From Gammaproteobacteria bacterium (GTDB lineage Bacteria > Pseudomonadota > Gammaproteobacteria > Pseudomonadales > Pseudohongiellaceae), in assembly GCA_018401885.1 (NCBI GenBank), contig JAGYKB010000004.1:90993-154992 (forward strand): 64,000 nucleotides of DNA, read 5' to 3'. Below are positions 24,466 to 34,684 of the stretch, piece after piece (within the stretch, counting starts at the first letter, position 1; every line of letters begins with the position of its first letter). Under the pieces are notes generated by a model. It had not been told where the DNA came from, ran no database searches, and saw nothing but the letters and a program-made list of their open reading frames with translations. A program made the translations under genes and the position numbers.

Positions 24466-27105
24466 GTGCAAGCAACAGTCGCGCCCGGTTTCATCCTCTC
24501 GCGCCAATCTAGCGATACCAAAACGGGCATAAGGCTTACCTTTTGGCTCGCGACAGAGAAAGGCCCGCGCTGCCTCGTATTCGAACAGCAAGAGGCCGTC
24601 TGCTTCTTTCCTGCAAGGCAGCTCGCTCTGCTTGAATCAACCTTGGGTCTTTCTAGCAGCTTCCAGCGAACCTCAATATTCTCCAGTGCAGGCCTGGCCG
24701 ATAAGGCGGACACCTCGACATCTCCTTTAAACGCGGGTGGATTACTCTCTCGGCGCAGCACGTCGGCGTGGCGCGTCGCGGAAACTAAGCTTAGAAACTT
24801 TTCGCACGAGCAGGTTCTAGCGCTTTATGTTAAGACAACTAAAGCGATGGGGGAGATAGGCCGAAAGCTAAATGCCGCAGGTGTGGAGCTTTCTGAAGCC
24901 GACGTGCGTGCGCCAGATAGATTTTTGATGGAACGTTTTATAACAGGTTCATTGGCGTTCGAATACGAAACTGAATCCTCAAAGACGGCAAAGCCACTGT
25001 TAAATCCTCGAATCAAGTCAGCCGAATTTAGGCCAACCCTTAGCGCACTCTCCTTCGATATCGAAACCGACATGAAGGCCGAAAAGCTTTACTCCATCGC
25101 TGCTTACTCAACACAGGCATCGAAGGTATTTATGCTTGGCGATGCAGAATGGCGCGAAAAGCTCAATGCCCGCGCCGGCGTTGATGCCCCGTTTCATATC
25201 GAGGTTCTACCAAACGAACGTGCTGTAATCTCGGCATTTCTAGATCATGTCGCCGAGGTAGATCCGGACGTAATGATCGGATGGAATGTGGTGAACTTCG
25301 ACCTTCGCTGTCTCCAGAGAATCTGCGACAGATTAAAGATGAAGTTGACTCTTGGGCGTCCCGTTGGCGGCGAGCCTCAGCCTGTCCTGTGGCGCGAGGC
25401 GCGTGAGAGAGGGAGCGCGAAGAAGACTGAGCGATACTACGCAACGATTTCGGGGCGCTGCGCATTAGACGGTATTGAACTTATGCGTTCGGCCACCTAT
25501 GCCTTTGAGGATTTTTCGTTGGAAACCGTGTCGCGCGAAGTTCTTGGGCGTGGCAAGCTGGTTAAGGATGTCGAGCAGCGTGGGGCAGAAATAAGCACAC
25601 TGTTTGAACAGGATAAAGAGGCGCTCGCGCGCTATAACCTCGAAGACTGTAAATTGGTTTGGGATATCTTTATCAAGGAAAAGCTACTCGAATTTGCAAT
25701 CGAGAAAAGTTTGTTAACGGGGCTCGCTCTCGATCGCTATGGCGGCTCTGTCGCCGCATTCGATTTTCTTTACCTTCCTCGGCTACACCGTAAGGGCTTT
25801 GTAGCGCCTGCCCTCGGCAGGGGTGATACAACGAATGTTAGTCCTGGCGGATACGTGCTCGATTCTGAACCAGGTATTTTTGACGATGTAGTGGTTTTGG
25901 ACTTCAAAAGCCTCTATCCGAGTATTATTCGCACTTTTCATGTCGACCCATTAGCCCTTGCTCTTGCTAAGGATGAGCCGAAGCCTATCGAGGGTTTCGA
26001 CGGTGGCAAGTTTGCGCGGGATGGGGCAATTCTTCCTGAGTTGATCGCAACCCTCTGGGCCGCAAGGGATAGAGCAAAACTTGCGGGCGACGCGATCATG
26101 TCGCAGGCGATTAAGATTATTATGAATTCGTTCTATGGCGTTCTCGGTACGAGCGGCTGTAGATTCTTGGACACTCGTCTTGTCAGTTCAATCACCAAAC
26201 GCGGTCATCAGATAATTCTCGAAAGTAAGCGGTTTATTGAAGAACAGGGCTTTCGTGTGATTTATGGCGACACGGACTCGGTGTTTGTATTAATTCCCGA
26301 AAAAGCAATTGATGTTGAGTCATGCAACAGTCATTTGCCTGTATTGCGCGCACAAGCTGTTGAACGAATAAGCGAGCGGCTAGCAACTAGCATGACTGAA
26401 TGGTGGCGAGACCGAATAATAACGGAGCAGGGTGTCGACAGTTTTCTTGAGATGGAGTTTGAGACACACTTTACGAAATTTCTAATGCCCACTATTCGCG
26501 GTTCAGAGGCGGGCAGTAAGAAGCGCTACGCGGGTATGGTTAGAATAGCCGACACGCTTGGTGATAATTTTCGAACTGCTAACGGAGACGACGCCGATCT
26601 CGCGTTAGACGAGCCTGGACAGGTTGATCGATATAGACTTGTGTTCAAAGGACTTGAGTCCGTGCGGACTGACTGGTCGCCACTGGCACGGGAATTTCAG
26701 CGAGAACTCTACCGCCGTATTTTTTTGGGCGAAGAGTATGCAGAGTATTTGTATCATCTCGTCGACGATCTGCGTGCTGGGCGCATTGATGAAAAATTGG
26801 TTTTTCGTAAGCGGCTGAGGCGTCGCTTAGACGACTATGTAAAGAATGTGCCTCCTCACATTCAGGCGGCGCGTAAGGCACAGAGAGCAATCGCGGATCA
26901 AGGGCTTGGTGTAAACCAGGGCGAGTCGGGGTGGATTGAATACATTATGACGTGCACCGGCGCAGAGCCGATTCGGTTCACTACACAAAGGCCTGACTAT
27001 GAATTTTATATCGAGAGGCAAATAGAGCCGATCGCAGATGCGATACTTGGTTTTGTTGGCGACTCGATGGAACAACTTTTTGGGCGCCAAATTGGTTTAT
27101 TCTGA
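24466..27105 (+). CDS. polB: DNA polymerase II (family B)
   Basis: This is a replication-restart and translesion polymerase, normally SOS-induced. The 879-aa product aligns with E. coli Pol II from the start (GTG at 24466; GFILSR). The 3'-5' exonuclease motifs are present: LSFDIETD, GWNVVNFDLR and YNLEDCKLV. So are the polymerase motifs A (DFKSLYPSIIRTF), B (IIMNSFYGVLGT) and C (YGDTDS). It ends in GRQIGLF as E. coli ends in GQLGLF. It is about 95 residues longer than the E. coli protein. Part of this is a Ser-rich insert near 75-105 and part is an insert after KKRYAGMVRIAD. No clear LexA box was found upstream. Confidence 0.96.
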   Translation: MQATVAPGFILSRQSSDTKTGIRLTFWLATEKGPRCLVFEQQEAVCFFPARQLALLESTLGLSSSFQRTSIFSSAGLADKADTSTSPLNAGGLLSRRSTSAWRVAETKLRNFSHEQVLALYVKTTKAMGEIGRKLNAAGVELSEADVRAPDRFLMERFITGSLAFEYETESSKTAKPLLNPRIKSAEFRPTLSALSFDIETDMKAEKLYSIAAYSTQASKVFMLGDAEWREKLNARAGVDAPFHIEVLPNERAVISAFLDHVAEVDPDVMIGWNVVNFDLRCLQRICDRLKMKLTLGRPVGGEPQPVLWREARERGSAKKTERYYATISGRCALDGIELMRSATYAFEDFSLETVSREVLGRGKLVKDVEQRGAEISTLFEQDKEALARYNLEDCKLVWDIFIKEKLLEFAIEKSLLTGLALDRYGGSVAAFDFLYLPRLHRKGFVAPALGRGDTTNVSPGGYVLDSEPGIFDDVVVLDFKSLYPSIIRTFHVDPLALALAKDEPKPIEGFDGGKFARDGAILPELIATLWAARDRAKLAGDAIMSQAIKIIMNSFYGVLGTSGCRFLDTRLVSSITKRGHQIILESKRFIEEQGFRVIYGDTDSVFVLIPEKAIDVESCNSHLPVLRAQAVERISERLATSMTEWWRDRIITEQGVDSFLEMEFETHFTKFLMPTIRGSEAGSKKRYAGMVRIADTLGDNFRTANGDDADLALDEPGQVDRYRLVFKGLESVRTDWSPLAREFQRELYRRIFLGEEYAEYLYHLVDDLRAGRIDEKLVFRKRLRRRLDDYVKNVPPHIQAARKAQRAIADQGLGVNQGESGWIEYIMTCTGAEPIRFTTQRPDYEFYIERQIEPIADAILGFVGDSMEQLFGRQIGLF

Positions 27106-27205
27106 CTAGATCCAATCGCCGTGCACCAAACTAACCGACCCTTTCGCTTAGTATGGCTTGCGCATAACATACCTATCAATGACTCAACTGGAACGGCTCT
27201 ATATT

Positions 27206-27751
27206 ATGAATACATACCTAATACTCACCGTTATTGCCGACGACCGACCAGGCCTTGTCGACTCCTTAGCCGCAACAATTGGTGAACACGCAGGCAACTG
27301 GCTTGAAAGTAATATGTCTCAGTTGGCGGGGAAATTTGCGGGCATACTTCGTATAGGAGTTGCTGCTGATGCGGCCGAATCACTCGTCGCGGCGCTGCAC
27401 GCGCTCGCCGCTGGTGACTGTTCGTTCAAGTTAGTCGTCGAGAGGGTGGATGCGAAGGGCGACGTGATCGGTGAGGCGTTGGATGAGTCTGCTGCCGCTA
27501 GGCAGCATCTTGAAATAGAGCTCGTCGCCAATGATCGACCCGGCATCATAAGCGAAATTTCTCGTGTGCTCGCGAGCCTGTCTGTTAACGTCGAGTATTT
27601 AACGACGCTTTGTGAGCCTGCGCCCATGTCTGGTGAACCGCTATTCCGTGCTCACGCTGAGCTGAGCATGCCTAGCACGCTGCTACGTAGCGAATTGTCG
27701 GAAAAGCTTGAACAGCTCGCCGACGACCTTATGGTTGAGATTCTGGATTAG
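27206..27751 (+). CDS. ACT-domain regulator, GcvR-like
   Basis: This has two tandem ACT domains (about 3-80 and 95-175), each opening with the ligand motif ADDRPGLVD or ANDRPGIIS. That architecture is the GcvR family, which in enterics controls the glycine cleavage system through GcvA. No gcv gene is in the window, so specificity is unproven. The ORF track starts at 27158. MNTYLILTVIADDRPG at 27206 places the ACT domain at the very start as usual, giving 181 aa. The stop overlaps that of the convergent HAD gene. Confidence 0.82.
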   Translation: MNTYLILTVIADDRPGLVDSLAATIGEHAGNWLESNMSQLAGKFAGILRIGVAADAAESLVAALHALAAGDCSFKLVVERVDAKGDVIGEALDESAAARQHLEIELVANDRPGIISEISRVLASLSVNVEYLTTLCEPAPMSGEPLFRAHAELSMPSTLLRSELSEKLEQLADDLMVEILD

Positions 27752-28458
27752 TCCCGCAGACTACGTATTTCCCATCCACTCGCCTCTGCTTCTGCGGCCA
27801 GGCGCGGGTCCGGATCTACCGCGACTGCGGTTGTGACGGCGCTGAGGAGTGGTAAGTCGTTAAACGAGTCGCTGTAGAGAATGCTGTCTGCAAGTGATGC
27901 AAGGGGTTCGTCCTGAACGGCATTCGTTGCTCTTTCTTCGAGCCAGGCGGTTAGCTTGGTGATTTTTCCCTCTTGGTAGCAAGGCGTGCCCGAGATTGCG
28001 CCGGTGTAGCGGCGTGCGTCGCCCTCACCAGTCTGTTCGAGCCCAGTAGCGATGAGATGTTCGACGCCGAATGCCGCTGCGATAGGCTGTGTTATGAACT
28101 CATTTGTCGCAGTAATAATAACGCACAGATCACCGGCGTCACGGTGACTTTTCACGAGATCAATAGCCCGAGGCAACATAATTGACGCGACCCTGCTAGT
28201 GACAAACTCTTGCCTGAGTGCGTCCAACTCAGCAGGAGCGAGGCTGAGTATCGGTGCAAGCGTAAACGCAACATAGCCATGAATGTCGAGCTCACCTTGC
28301 AGATATTGCTCGTAGAAGGCGTCGTTCTGAGCCCTGTGTTTCGCCTCATCGACAAGCCCTTGCTCGATAAGAAACTCTCCCCACGCATGATCGCTATCGC
28401 CAGCGAGTAGGGTATTGTCGAGGTCAAACAGCGCGAGTCGAGGTGCGGCGAGGGCCAT
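27748..28458 (-). CDS. HAD-superfamily phosphatase (HAD-IB, SerB-like)
   Basis: This predicted phosphomonoesterase has HAD motif I ALFDLDNTLLAGDSD at about 9-22, motif II VIITATNEF near 115, a lysine in the EGKITKL region and motif III YSDSFNDLPLL. The 236-aa length and the helical cap between motifs I and II fit subfamily IB. Members at this locus next to rppH in pseudomonads are annotated as SerB-type phosphatases of uncertain substrate. It is divergent from rppH, with a 196-nt promoter gap. Confidence 0.88.
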   Translation of the reverse strand: MALAAPRLALFDLDNTLLAGDSDHAWGEFLIEQGLVDEAKHRAQNDAFYEQYLQGELDIHGYVAFTLAPILSLAPAELDALRQEFVTSRVASIMLPRAIDLVKSHRDAGDLCVIITATNEFITQPIAAAFGVEHLIATGLEQTGEGDARRYTGAISGTPCYQEGKITKLTAWLEERATNAVQDEPLASLADSILYSDSFNDLPLLSAVTTAVAVDPDPRLAAEAEASGWEIRSLRD

Positions 28459-28654
28459 ATTAAATCCTGTGGGTTTTGAAACGTGTCAAACTTGGGTTTT
28501 TAAAGCGGGGTATTATAACGCCGCGGCCTCTAACTTCAAGCTATCTAATTGTATTTATTGATTAATTTTATAGCATAGCGCATGGCATGATTGATCTATC
28601 GCCTCTATCTGTGAAACAATGTCTCCCTCGTGTTCCAGTTAAGGTAGCGCTAAC

Positions 28655-29149
28655 GTGATTGATTCCGACGGCTTCCGACTCAATGTCGGCATCGTAATTT
28701 GTAACCCGAAAGGGCAGCTGCTTTGGGCTAAGCGCATTGGACAAAGTTCTTGGCAATTCCCTCAGGGCGGAATCAAAGAGAATGAGACTGCCGAAGACGC
28801 ACTTTACCGCGAACTCGAAGAAGAAGTCGGCCTCGAGCAGCAGCATGTTTGCCTGCTGCATCAGACCGAGGATTGGCTACATTATCGGCTGCCAGAGAAT
28901 TATATTCGCCGTCATAAAGATCCTCTCTGCATTGGGCAAAAGCAAAAGTGGTTTTTGCTCGGTCTAGAGAGTGACGAAAACTCAATTGTGCTGAGTAAGT
29001 CCGGCACGCCGGAGTTCGACGACTGGCGCTGGGTTAATTATTGGTACCCGGTCGAACAGGTCATCGAGTTCAAACGTGATGTCTATCGCTCAGCGCTAGA
29101 GCAACTTCAGTCGCCACTCGAGCGGTATGTTGCGCTCAATAAGCGCTAA
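28655..29149 (+). CDS. rppH: RNA pyrophosphohydrolase RppH
   Basis: RppH removes pyrophosphate from 5'-triphosphate mRNA ends and starts RNase E-dependent decay. The 164-aa product carries the Nudix box [23 protein letters not shown] at about 38-60 and the family N-terminus [16 protein letters not shown]. The SWQFPQGG segment is also typical. The start codon is GTG at 28655. It is followed 95 nt later by ptsP, the usual partner locus. Confidence 0.97.
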   Translation: MIDSDGFRLNVGIVICNPKGQLLWAKRIGQSSWQFPQGGIKENETAEDALYRELEEEVGLEQQHVCLLHQTEDWLHYRLPENYIRRHKDPLCIGQKQKWFLLGLESDENSIVLSKSGTPEFDDWRWVNYWYPVEQVIEFKRDVYRSALEQLQSPLERYVALNKR

Positions 29150-29244
29150 CCTAAACCTCAACTCAAGTCGGGAAGAGTATTGTCCCTGTTTTCTGGCCGC
29201 CTAGCCTTACTACGCTAGGTTTATCGAGAGGAGTCGCTTCAAGA

Positions 29245-31518
29245 ATGCTCGACCAATTGCGTAGCATTGTACAAGAAGTAAATTCAGCTCGAGATCTACA
29301 ATCTGCGCTGGATATCATTGTCACTCGTGTACGCAGTGTGCTCAACACGCAGGTATGTTCGGTTTATTTGCTAGACTCCAACATCAACAGCCACGTTCTC
29401 ATGGCATCTCAAGGTCTCAAGGCTGAAGCAGTTGGCCGCGTCAGTCTGCAAACCGGCGAAGGACTCGTTGGCCTGGTTGCGAAACATGCCGAACCTATAA
29501 ACCTAAGCGATGCCTCAAAACACCCAAGCTATTTTTACCTTCAGGACACCGGTGAGGAAGAATTTAACTCATTCCTTGGTGTGCCTATAATTCACCACCG
29601 CGCGGTGCTTGGTGTGCTGGTGATTCAACAGCGCGAAAGTCGCCGTTTTGATGAAGGCGAGGAAGCGTTTCTAATTACACTCTCGGCTCAGCTTTCCGGC
29701 GTTATTGCGCACGCTAAGGCAACAGGCGCGATTCAGGGGCTAAGTCCTTCGGGCCAGAAAACCGAAGATACAGTTTTCCCCGGTGTCTCCGGATCGTCAG
29801 GTGTAGCGATCGGGCGCGCCGTCGTGGTATTTCCCCACGCCGACCTTAGTCAGATTCCGCAGCGTCCTGCAAAGGATATTGAGCACGAAGTCGCCTTCTT
29901 TAAAAGCTGTATCGATGCAGTGCGGCGAGATATGAACGATCTCTACGAAAAGATCGCCGGGCAGGTTGCTGAGGAAGAGCGTCAATTATTTAGTGTCTAT
30001 GCGCGAATGCTCGACGACAATGCGCTAGGTAACGAAGTAGTTTCTCGGATCCGACAGGGGATCTGGGCGCAGGGTGCGCTTGCCTATGTTGCGAATGAGC
30101 ACGTGCGAGCTTTCGAAGCGATGAGCGATGACTATTTACGTGAACGAGCGGTTGATATTAGAGATCTTTGCAGTCGCGTGCTTTTTTATTTACAAGCGCG
30201 CGAACCAGTTGAGATCGAGTACCAGGACAACACAATTCTAGTCAGCGAAGAGCTGACGCCATCGATGCTTGCCGAAGCACCCAAAGATAAGCTCAAGGGG
30301 CTTATCTCTGTCAAAGGATCGGGTAACTCTCACGTTGCCATTCTTGCTCGTACGATGGGTATTCCGACAGTGATGGGGGCGGTGGACCTTCCCTATGCCC
30401 AACTCGAAGGGCGCAGCCTAGTAGTAGACGGCTACCGCGGGGAGGTGATCACAAGTCCTTCAAAAGCGCTTCGTTTGCGTTACCGTGAAATCATCAAAGA
30501 GCAAGAGCAACTAATCGCGGGTCTCGAGGGAATCAAAGAAGAGCCGTGTGAGACGCTGGATGGACAACGTGTCCAGCTGTGGGTAAACACGGGTCTTATG
30601 TCTGATGTGATGCAGTCGCTCGATCAAGGTGCCGAAGGCATTGGCTTGTTCCGAACAGAGGTCCCTTTTTTGCTAAGCGAGCGATTTCCAAGCGAGCAAG
30701 AACAGTACGCCATCTACCGTGAGCAACTTGAGGCATTCGCCCCTAAAAAAGTAACGATGCGCACGCTAGATATTGGCGGTGACAAATCTCTTCCCTACTT
30801 TCCGATTGAAGAGGCCAATCCCTTTTTAGGTTGGCGTGGAATACGTGTGACGCTCGATCACCCAGAAATTTTCACGGCACAGATTCGCGCGATGCTGCGT
30901 GCGAGTGTTGGTTTGAACAATCTGCAAATTATGTTGCCAATGATCAGCAATGTTAATGAAGTGGCGATGGCGCAACAGCTGATAAAAAAGGCTTATCGTG
31001 AGCTTGTTCAAGAAGGCGTCGATGTACTTTATCCGCCGATTGGCGTCATGATCGAATTACCTGCGGCTGTCTATCAGACGTCAGTGCTTGCTAAGATGGT
31101 TGATTTTGTCTCAGTAGGCAGTAACGACCTAACACAATATCTACTGGCTGTTGATCGCAACAATCCACGCGTCGCAAGTCTATATTCGGCGTTCCATCCT
31201 GCGGTTATCGCCGCCTTGCAGCAGGTCGTTACACTTGCTAAGGCAGAGGGGAAACCGGTGAGCATTTGTGGTGAAATGGCAGGCGACCCTGGCGCGGCGG
31301 TACTCCTTATCGCGATGGGATACGACGTACTTTCCATGAACGCCTCGACACTGCTAAAAGTTAAATCAGTGATTCGAAGCGTGTCGATGGATGTAGCGAA
31401 AGATTTGCTGGAGCAAGTATTCGAATTGGACGATGCGCAAACTATTCGCAGCGCAGTTGATATGGCGCTCTACAACGCGGGAGTCGACAGGTTGCTGCGC
31501 TCTTCTCGTACACACTGA
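29245..31518 (+). CDS. ptsP: PEP-protein phosphotransferase PtsP (nitrogen PTS enzyme I)
   Basis: PtsP transfers phosphate from PEP to NPr in the regulatory nitrogen PTS. The 757-aa product has an N-terminal GAF domain (about 15-160, a site for glutamine sensing in homologues) and a PEP-utiliser N-domain. The phosphohistidine motif is GSGNSHVAILARTMGIPTV (His near 357). The C-terminal PEP-binding TIM barrel carries GIGLFRTE, GSNDLTQYLLAVDRNN and SICGEMAGDP. ptsN and ptsO are not in the window. The stop directly abuts that of the convergent NRDE gene (TGATCA). Confidence 0.97.
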   Translation: MLDQLRSIVQEVNSARDLQSALDIIVTRVRSVLNTQVCSVYLLDSNINSHVLMASQGLKAEAVGRVSLQTGEGLVGLVAKHAEPINLSDASKHPSYFYLQDTGEEEFNSFLGVPIIHHRAVLGVLVIQQRESRRFDEGEEAFLITLSAQLSGVIAHAKATGAIQGLSPSGQKTEDTVFPGVSGSSGVAIGRAVVVFPHADLSQIPQRPAKDIEHEVAFFKSCIDAVRRDMNDLYEKIAGQVAEEERQLFSVYARMLDDNALGNEVVSRIRQGIWAQGALAYVANEHVRAFEAMSDDYLRERAVDIRDLCSRVLFYLQAREPVEIEYQDNTILVSEELTPSMLAEAPKDKLKGLISVKGSGNSHVAILARTMGIPTVMGAVDLPYAQLEGRSLVVDGYRGEVITSPSKALRLRYREIIKEQEQLIAGLEGIKEEPCETLDGQRVQLWVNTGLMSDVMQSLDQGAEGIGLFRTEVPFLLSERFPSEQEQYAIYREQLEAFAPKKVTMRTLDIGGDKSLPYFPIEEANPFLGWRGIRVTLDHPEIFTAQIRAMLRASVGLNNLQIMLPMISNVNEVAMAQQLIKKAYRELVQEGVDVLYPPIGVMIELPAAVYQTSVLAKMVDFVSVGSNDLTQYLLAVDRNNPRVASLYSAFHPAVIAALQQVVTLAKAEGKPVSICGEMAGDPGAAVLLIAMGYDVLSMNASTLLKVKSVIRSVSMDVAKDLLEQVFELDDAQTIRSAVDMALYNAGVDRLLRSSRTH

Positions 31519-32313
31519 TCAGTCGGCTGTTAAGTGGAAAAAATGACTTCGCGTCGGCCGGCCCTGCGCATCGTAATTGCGTTCATGAAAGCGTCTCTCA
31601 CCCTCGCGGGAAAAGATTAGTGCGGTGGAGCAGAGCGTGCCGTAGTCTTGAGCGCCGAGAATGTCTTCGTTAGTCTCTTTTTCATTCTGAATAAACGCAG
31701 AAGAGAGACGCCGTTCGAGCGCAAGGCTCAGTCCTGTCGACGGCAGTTCATGGTCGGGCGCTTTCTCCCTGTCGTTCATCAACTCGATAAGCCTGTCGGT
31801 CGTTAACGCCGAGGGCCGGCTCGCGAGTTCTTGAAAGCGCTGCTTGCCTTTACTTACCTTAGGCCAAGGCTCGTCGAGTACACCGTTTGATAGTCCATAG
31901 TAGCCAGGGGCTAGTTGGGTTGGCGCCGTTTGATTATCATTAGCGAGATAGTAAAGCGAACTACTATCGCAAACTAACAGATTGAATCCAGCATAGTTCT
32001 GGCTTTGCAACGCGACAGTCTGCGCATAATCACGCGCACTCATCGAGCCGCTGAGAAAATTGGCAGTTAATTCGCCTCGGCTGCGCAGGCCATCTTTGGG
32101 CGGACTGCCGCGGCGATTCGTGATTGCAGCAAAGCGTGCATTGGGCCCGATACCAAGCCATGTCCCACCGGCCTGCCCATCTTGGCCTGCGATTACGCCA
32201 TTGCCCCAATGGCGTGCCTGCCGAGTTTCGCGGGCGAAAAATTCGTCACGATTGGCTGCAACAAAGAGTGGAAACTCTTGGTGACAGCGATAGCCGATGA
32301 ATAAAAGACACAT
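31519..32313 (-). CDS. NRDE-family (TANGO2-like) protein
   Basis: The 264-aa protein begins MCLLF and has the family signature AANRDEFFARET at about 20-31. GTWLGI and AAITNRRGSP follow. Cys2 at the processed N-terminus and NTN-hydrolase-like features are typical of the NRDE/TANGO2 family. Members have been linked to haem handling and Golgi organisation in eukaryotes. The bacterial role is not settled. Length is normal. The stop abuts that of ptsP. The gene is divergent from lgt. Confidence 0.9.
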   Translation of the reverse strand: MCLLFIGYRCHQEFPLFVAANRDEFFARETRQARHWGNGVIAGQDGQAGGTWLGIGPNARFAAITNRRGSPPKDGLRSRGELTANFLSGSMSARDYAQTVALQSQNYAGFNLLVCDSSSLYYLANDNQTAPTQLAPGYYGLSNGVLDEPWPKVSKGKQRFQELASRPSALTTDRLIELMNDREKAPDHELPSTGLSLALERRLSSAFIQNEKETNEDILGAQDYGTLCSTALIFSREGERRFHERNYDAQGRPTRSHFFHLTAD

Positions 32314-32441
32314 AGCGATAAAACATTCACTTCATTGTCAGGAAGCTCATTCTACCCAAAAGGATATCTAGCGCCAGTTTGCTATAAAAATAGTGCGTAA
32401 ACAGGTAATCTTAACGCTTACGAAAACAGCTCGAGAACGGC

Positions 32442-33248
32442 ATGCTTACCCACCCCCAGTTCGACCCCGTTGCACTATCTCTAGGTCCTCTCAGTATTCA
32501 CTGGTATGGGCTTATGTACATTGTTGCCTTTGCGGGTATCTGGCGGCTGGGCCTCTATCGTGCACATCGAAACCCCGGAGCTTGGAGCGATGAGCAAATA
32601 TCCGACCTCGTTTTCTATGGCGCTATGGGGGCGGTGATAGGCGGTCGGCTTGGCTCGGTTTTCTTTTATAATTTCGATCGCTTTCTGGCAGACCCCATTT
32701 GGCTTTTCCGAGTGTGGGAAGGCGGCATGGCGTTTCATGGCGGTTTGTTAGGCGTGCTCGCAGCCTTTGCTTGGTACTCGCGTAGGTTAGGCAAACCCTT
32801 TTTCGAGACGATGGATTTCGTAGCCCCGCTAGTCCCCTTCGGGCTCGGCGCTGGCAGACTGGGTAACTTTATCGGCGGCGAACTCTGGGGGCGACCAACG
32901 GATCTGCCTTGGGGTATGGTTTTTCCGTATGTCGATGCGCTCCCTCGTCACCCTTCGCAGCTGTATCAGTTTGCGCTCGAAGGTGTCGCGCTGTTTGCAT
33001 TGCTCTGGTGGTTTTCTTCAAAACCGCGCCCGCGATGCAGTATCACCGGGTTTTTTGGTGTTGGCTACGGTGTGTTCAGATTTCTCGTCGAATTCGCTCG
33101 CCAGCCCGACGCGGACATCGGCTTCATCGCTTTCGATTGGATGACCATGGGACAGTTGCTTTCATTGCCAATGATTTTCATCGGCGCGGCCATGATGGTC
33201 TACGGTTACCGCCGCGACGGTGCTGTCTCAAACGCCAAGCGTAATTAA
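32442..33248 (+). CDS. lgt: Prolipoprotein diacylglyceryl transferase
   Basis: Lgt transfers diacylglycerol from phosphatidylglycerol to the lipobox cysteine of prolipoproteins at the inner membrane. The 268-aa protein has the expected seven TM helices, the catalytic HGGLLG region at about 99-104 and the Lgt signature GLGAGRLGNFIGGELWGR at 131-148. It heads lgt-thyA-folA with 17 nt before thyA. A client lipoprotein (LptM) is encoded at 56250. Confidence 0.98.
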   Translation: MLTHPQFDPVALSLGPLSIHWYGLMYIVAFAGIWRLGLYRAHRNPGAWSDEQISDLVFYGAMGAVIGGRLGSVFFYNFDRFLADPIWLFRVWEGGMAFHGGLLGVLAAFAWYSRRLGKPFFETMDFVAPLVPFGLGAGRLGNFIGGELWGRPTDLPWGMVFPYVDALPRHPSQLYQFALEGVALFALLWWFSSKPRPRCSITGFFGVGYGVFRFLVEFARQPDADIGFIAFDWMTMGQLLSLPMIFIGAAMMVYGYRRDGAVSNAKRN

Positions 33249-33265
33249 TACAGGGTGAATAGTGT

Positions 33266-34117
33266 ATGCATCAGTATCTAGAGCTTTGCCGGCGTATAGT
33301 CGATGAGGGCGAATGGGTTGCGAATGAGCGAACCGGCAAGCGTTGCCTGACTGTTATAAACGCCGACCTAGAATACTCTGTTGAGCGCAATGAATTCCCG
33401 ATCATAACGACTCGAAAGAGTTACTGGAAAGCCGCCATCGCCGAGCTGTTAGGTTATCTGCGAGGCTATGACAACGCCGCAGATTTCCGAGCGCTAGGCA
33501 CCAAAAGTTGGGATGCCAATGCTAACGAAAACCCAGCGTGGCTCGCGAATCCGGTGCGCCGCGGCGAGGATGATATGGGCCGCGTATACGGTGTGCAAGG
33601 AAGGGCGTGGGCGCGGCCAAGCGGCGAGCCGCTGGATCAGCTGCGTAAGATAGTCGACGACCTGAGTAACGGCTTAGACGATCGCGGCGAAATACTGACG
33701 TTTTATAACCCCGGAGAATTCGAGCTTGGCTGTTTGCGCCCCTGTATGCATACGCATACATTCTCGCTGCTCGGCGGCAAGCTCCATCTAACGAGTTACC
33801 AGCGCTCTTGTGATGTACCCCTTGGTCTTAACTTCAACCAAATACAGGTATTCACGCTGCTCGCCCTGATGGCGCAGATCACGGGGCATGCCGCGGGAAC
33901 TGCCTATCATAAGATCGTCAATGCGCATATTTACGAAGACCAGCTCGAACTGATGCGCGACGTTCAGCTAAAACGCAAACCATTTCCGGCGCCAAAGTTA
34001 CACATTAACCCCGACATTAAGAGCCTCGAAGATATAGAAACGTGGGTTACTCTTAATGATTTTTCAGTCGAGGGCTATCAGCACCATGACCCAATCGCCT
34101 ACCCTTTTTCGGTTTAG
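33266..34117 (+). CDS. thyA: Thymidylate synthase
   Basis: ThyA methylates dUMP to dTMP using methylene-tetrahydrofolate. The 283-aa product has the catalytic cysteine in [11 protein letters not shown] and the dUMP-binding segment [29 protein letters not shown] lies near the end. It is about 20 residues longer than E. coli ThyA because of a loop around 85-105 and one after it ([26 protein letters not shown]). The following folA regenerates tetrahydrofolate used by this reaction. Confidence 0.97.
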   Translation: MHQYLELCRRIVDEGEWVANERTGKRCLTVINADLEYSVERNEFPIITTRKSYWKAAIAELLGYLRGYDNAADFRALGTKSWDANANENPAWLANPVRRGEDDMGRVYGVQGRAWARPSGEPLDQLRKIVDDLSNGLDDRGEILTFYNPGEFELGCLRPCMHTHTFSLLGGKLHLTSYQRSCDVPLGLNFNQIQVFTLLALMAQITGHAAGTAYHKIVNAHIYEDQLELMRDVQLKRKPFPAPKLHINPDIKSLEDIETWVTLNDFSVEGYQHHDPIAYPFSV

Positions 34118-34152
34118 GTGCCGCACTTAAGATTCAGAGTGGACTATCAGAA

Positions 34153-34674
34153 ATGAAACTTTCGTTGATTGTGGCGATGGCTGAGAACCGAACTATCGGT
34201 CGAGACAATACACTGCCTTGGCATCTGTCCGAAGATCTAAAATATTTTCGTCGAGTGACCACTGGTCATTGCATCATCATGGGGCGCAACACGTGGGAAT
34301 CAATCGGTAGGCCGTTACCCAATCGTCGCTCAATCGTAGTCAGCTCGAATCCACACTATGTTGCCGACGGCGCAGACGTCGTGACAAGTCTCGGGCAAGC
34401 GAAGAGTCTTGCCGAATCGATAAGCAAGGAGCTTGGCGTTGACGAAACTTTTGTGATCGGCGGTGCGCGTTTATACGCCGACGCGCTGCAGCAAGCTGAG
34501 TGTTTTCATCTTACTCGCGTCCACGCAAGTGTCGAAGGCGATACTTTTTTACCGGAGTTCGATGAAAGTGAGTGGCAAGAAGTTGAGCGCGAGAATTTCG
34601 CCGCTAACGGAGAAAGCGAGCCGGATAATCCCTACGCATATAGTATATGCAAACTAACCCGCCGACCCCGCTAA
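34153..34674 (+). CDS. folA: Dihydrofolate reductase
   Basis: FolA reduces dihydrofolate to tetrahydrofolate with NADPH. The 173-aa product has the Met20-loop region MAENRTIGRDNTLPWHLSEDLKYF at about 8-31, the cofactor site IIMGRNTWESIGRPLPNR and the FVIGGARLY motif. It lies 35 nt after thyA, with which it forms the dTMP cycle. It converges with argA with 10 nt between stops and no visible terminator. Confidence 0.97.
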   Translation: MKLSLIVAMAENRTIGRDNTLPWHLSEDLKYFRRVTTGHCIIMGRNTWESIGRPLPNRRSIVVSSNPHYVADGADVVTSLGQAKSLAESISKELGVDETFVIGGARLYADALQQAECFHLTRVHASVEGDTFLPEFDESEWQEVERENFAANGESEPDNPYAYSICKLTRRPR

Positions 34675-34684
34675 GCGAGAAACC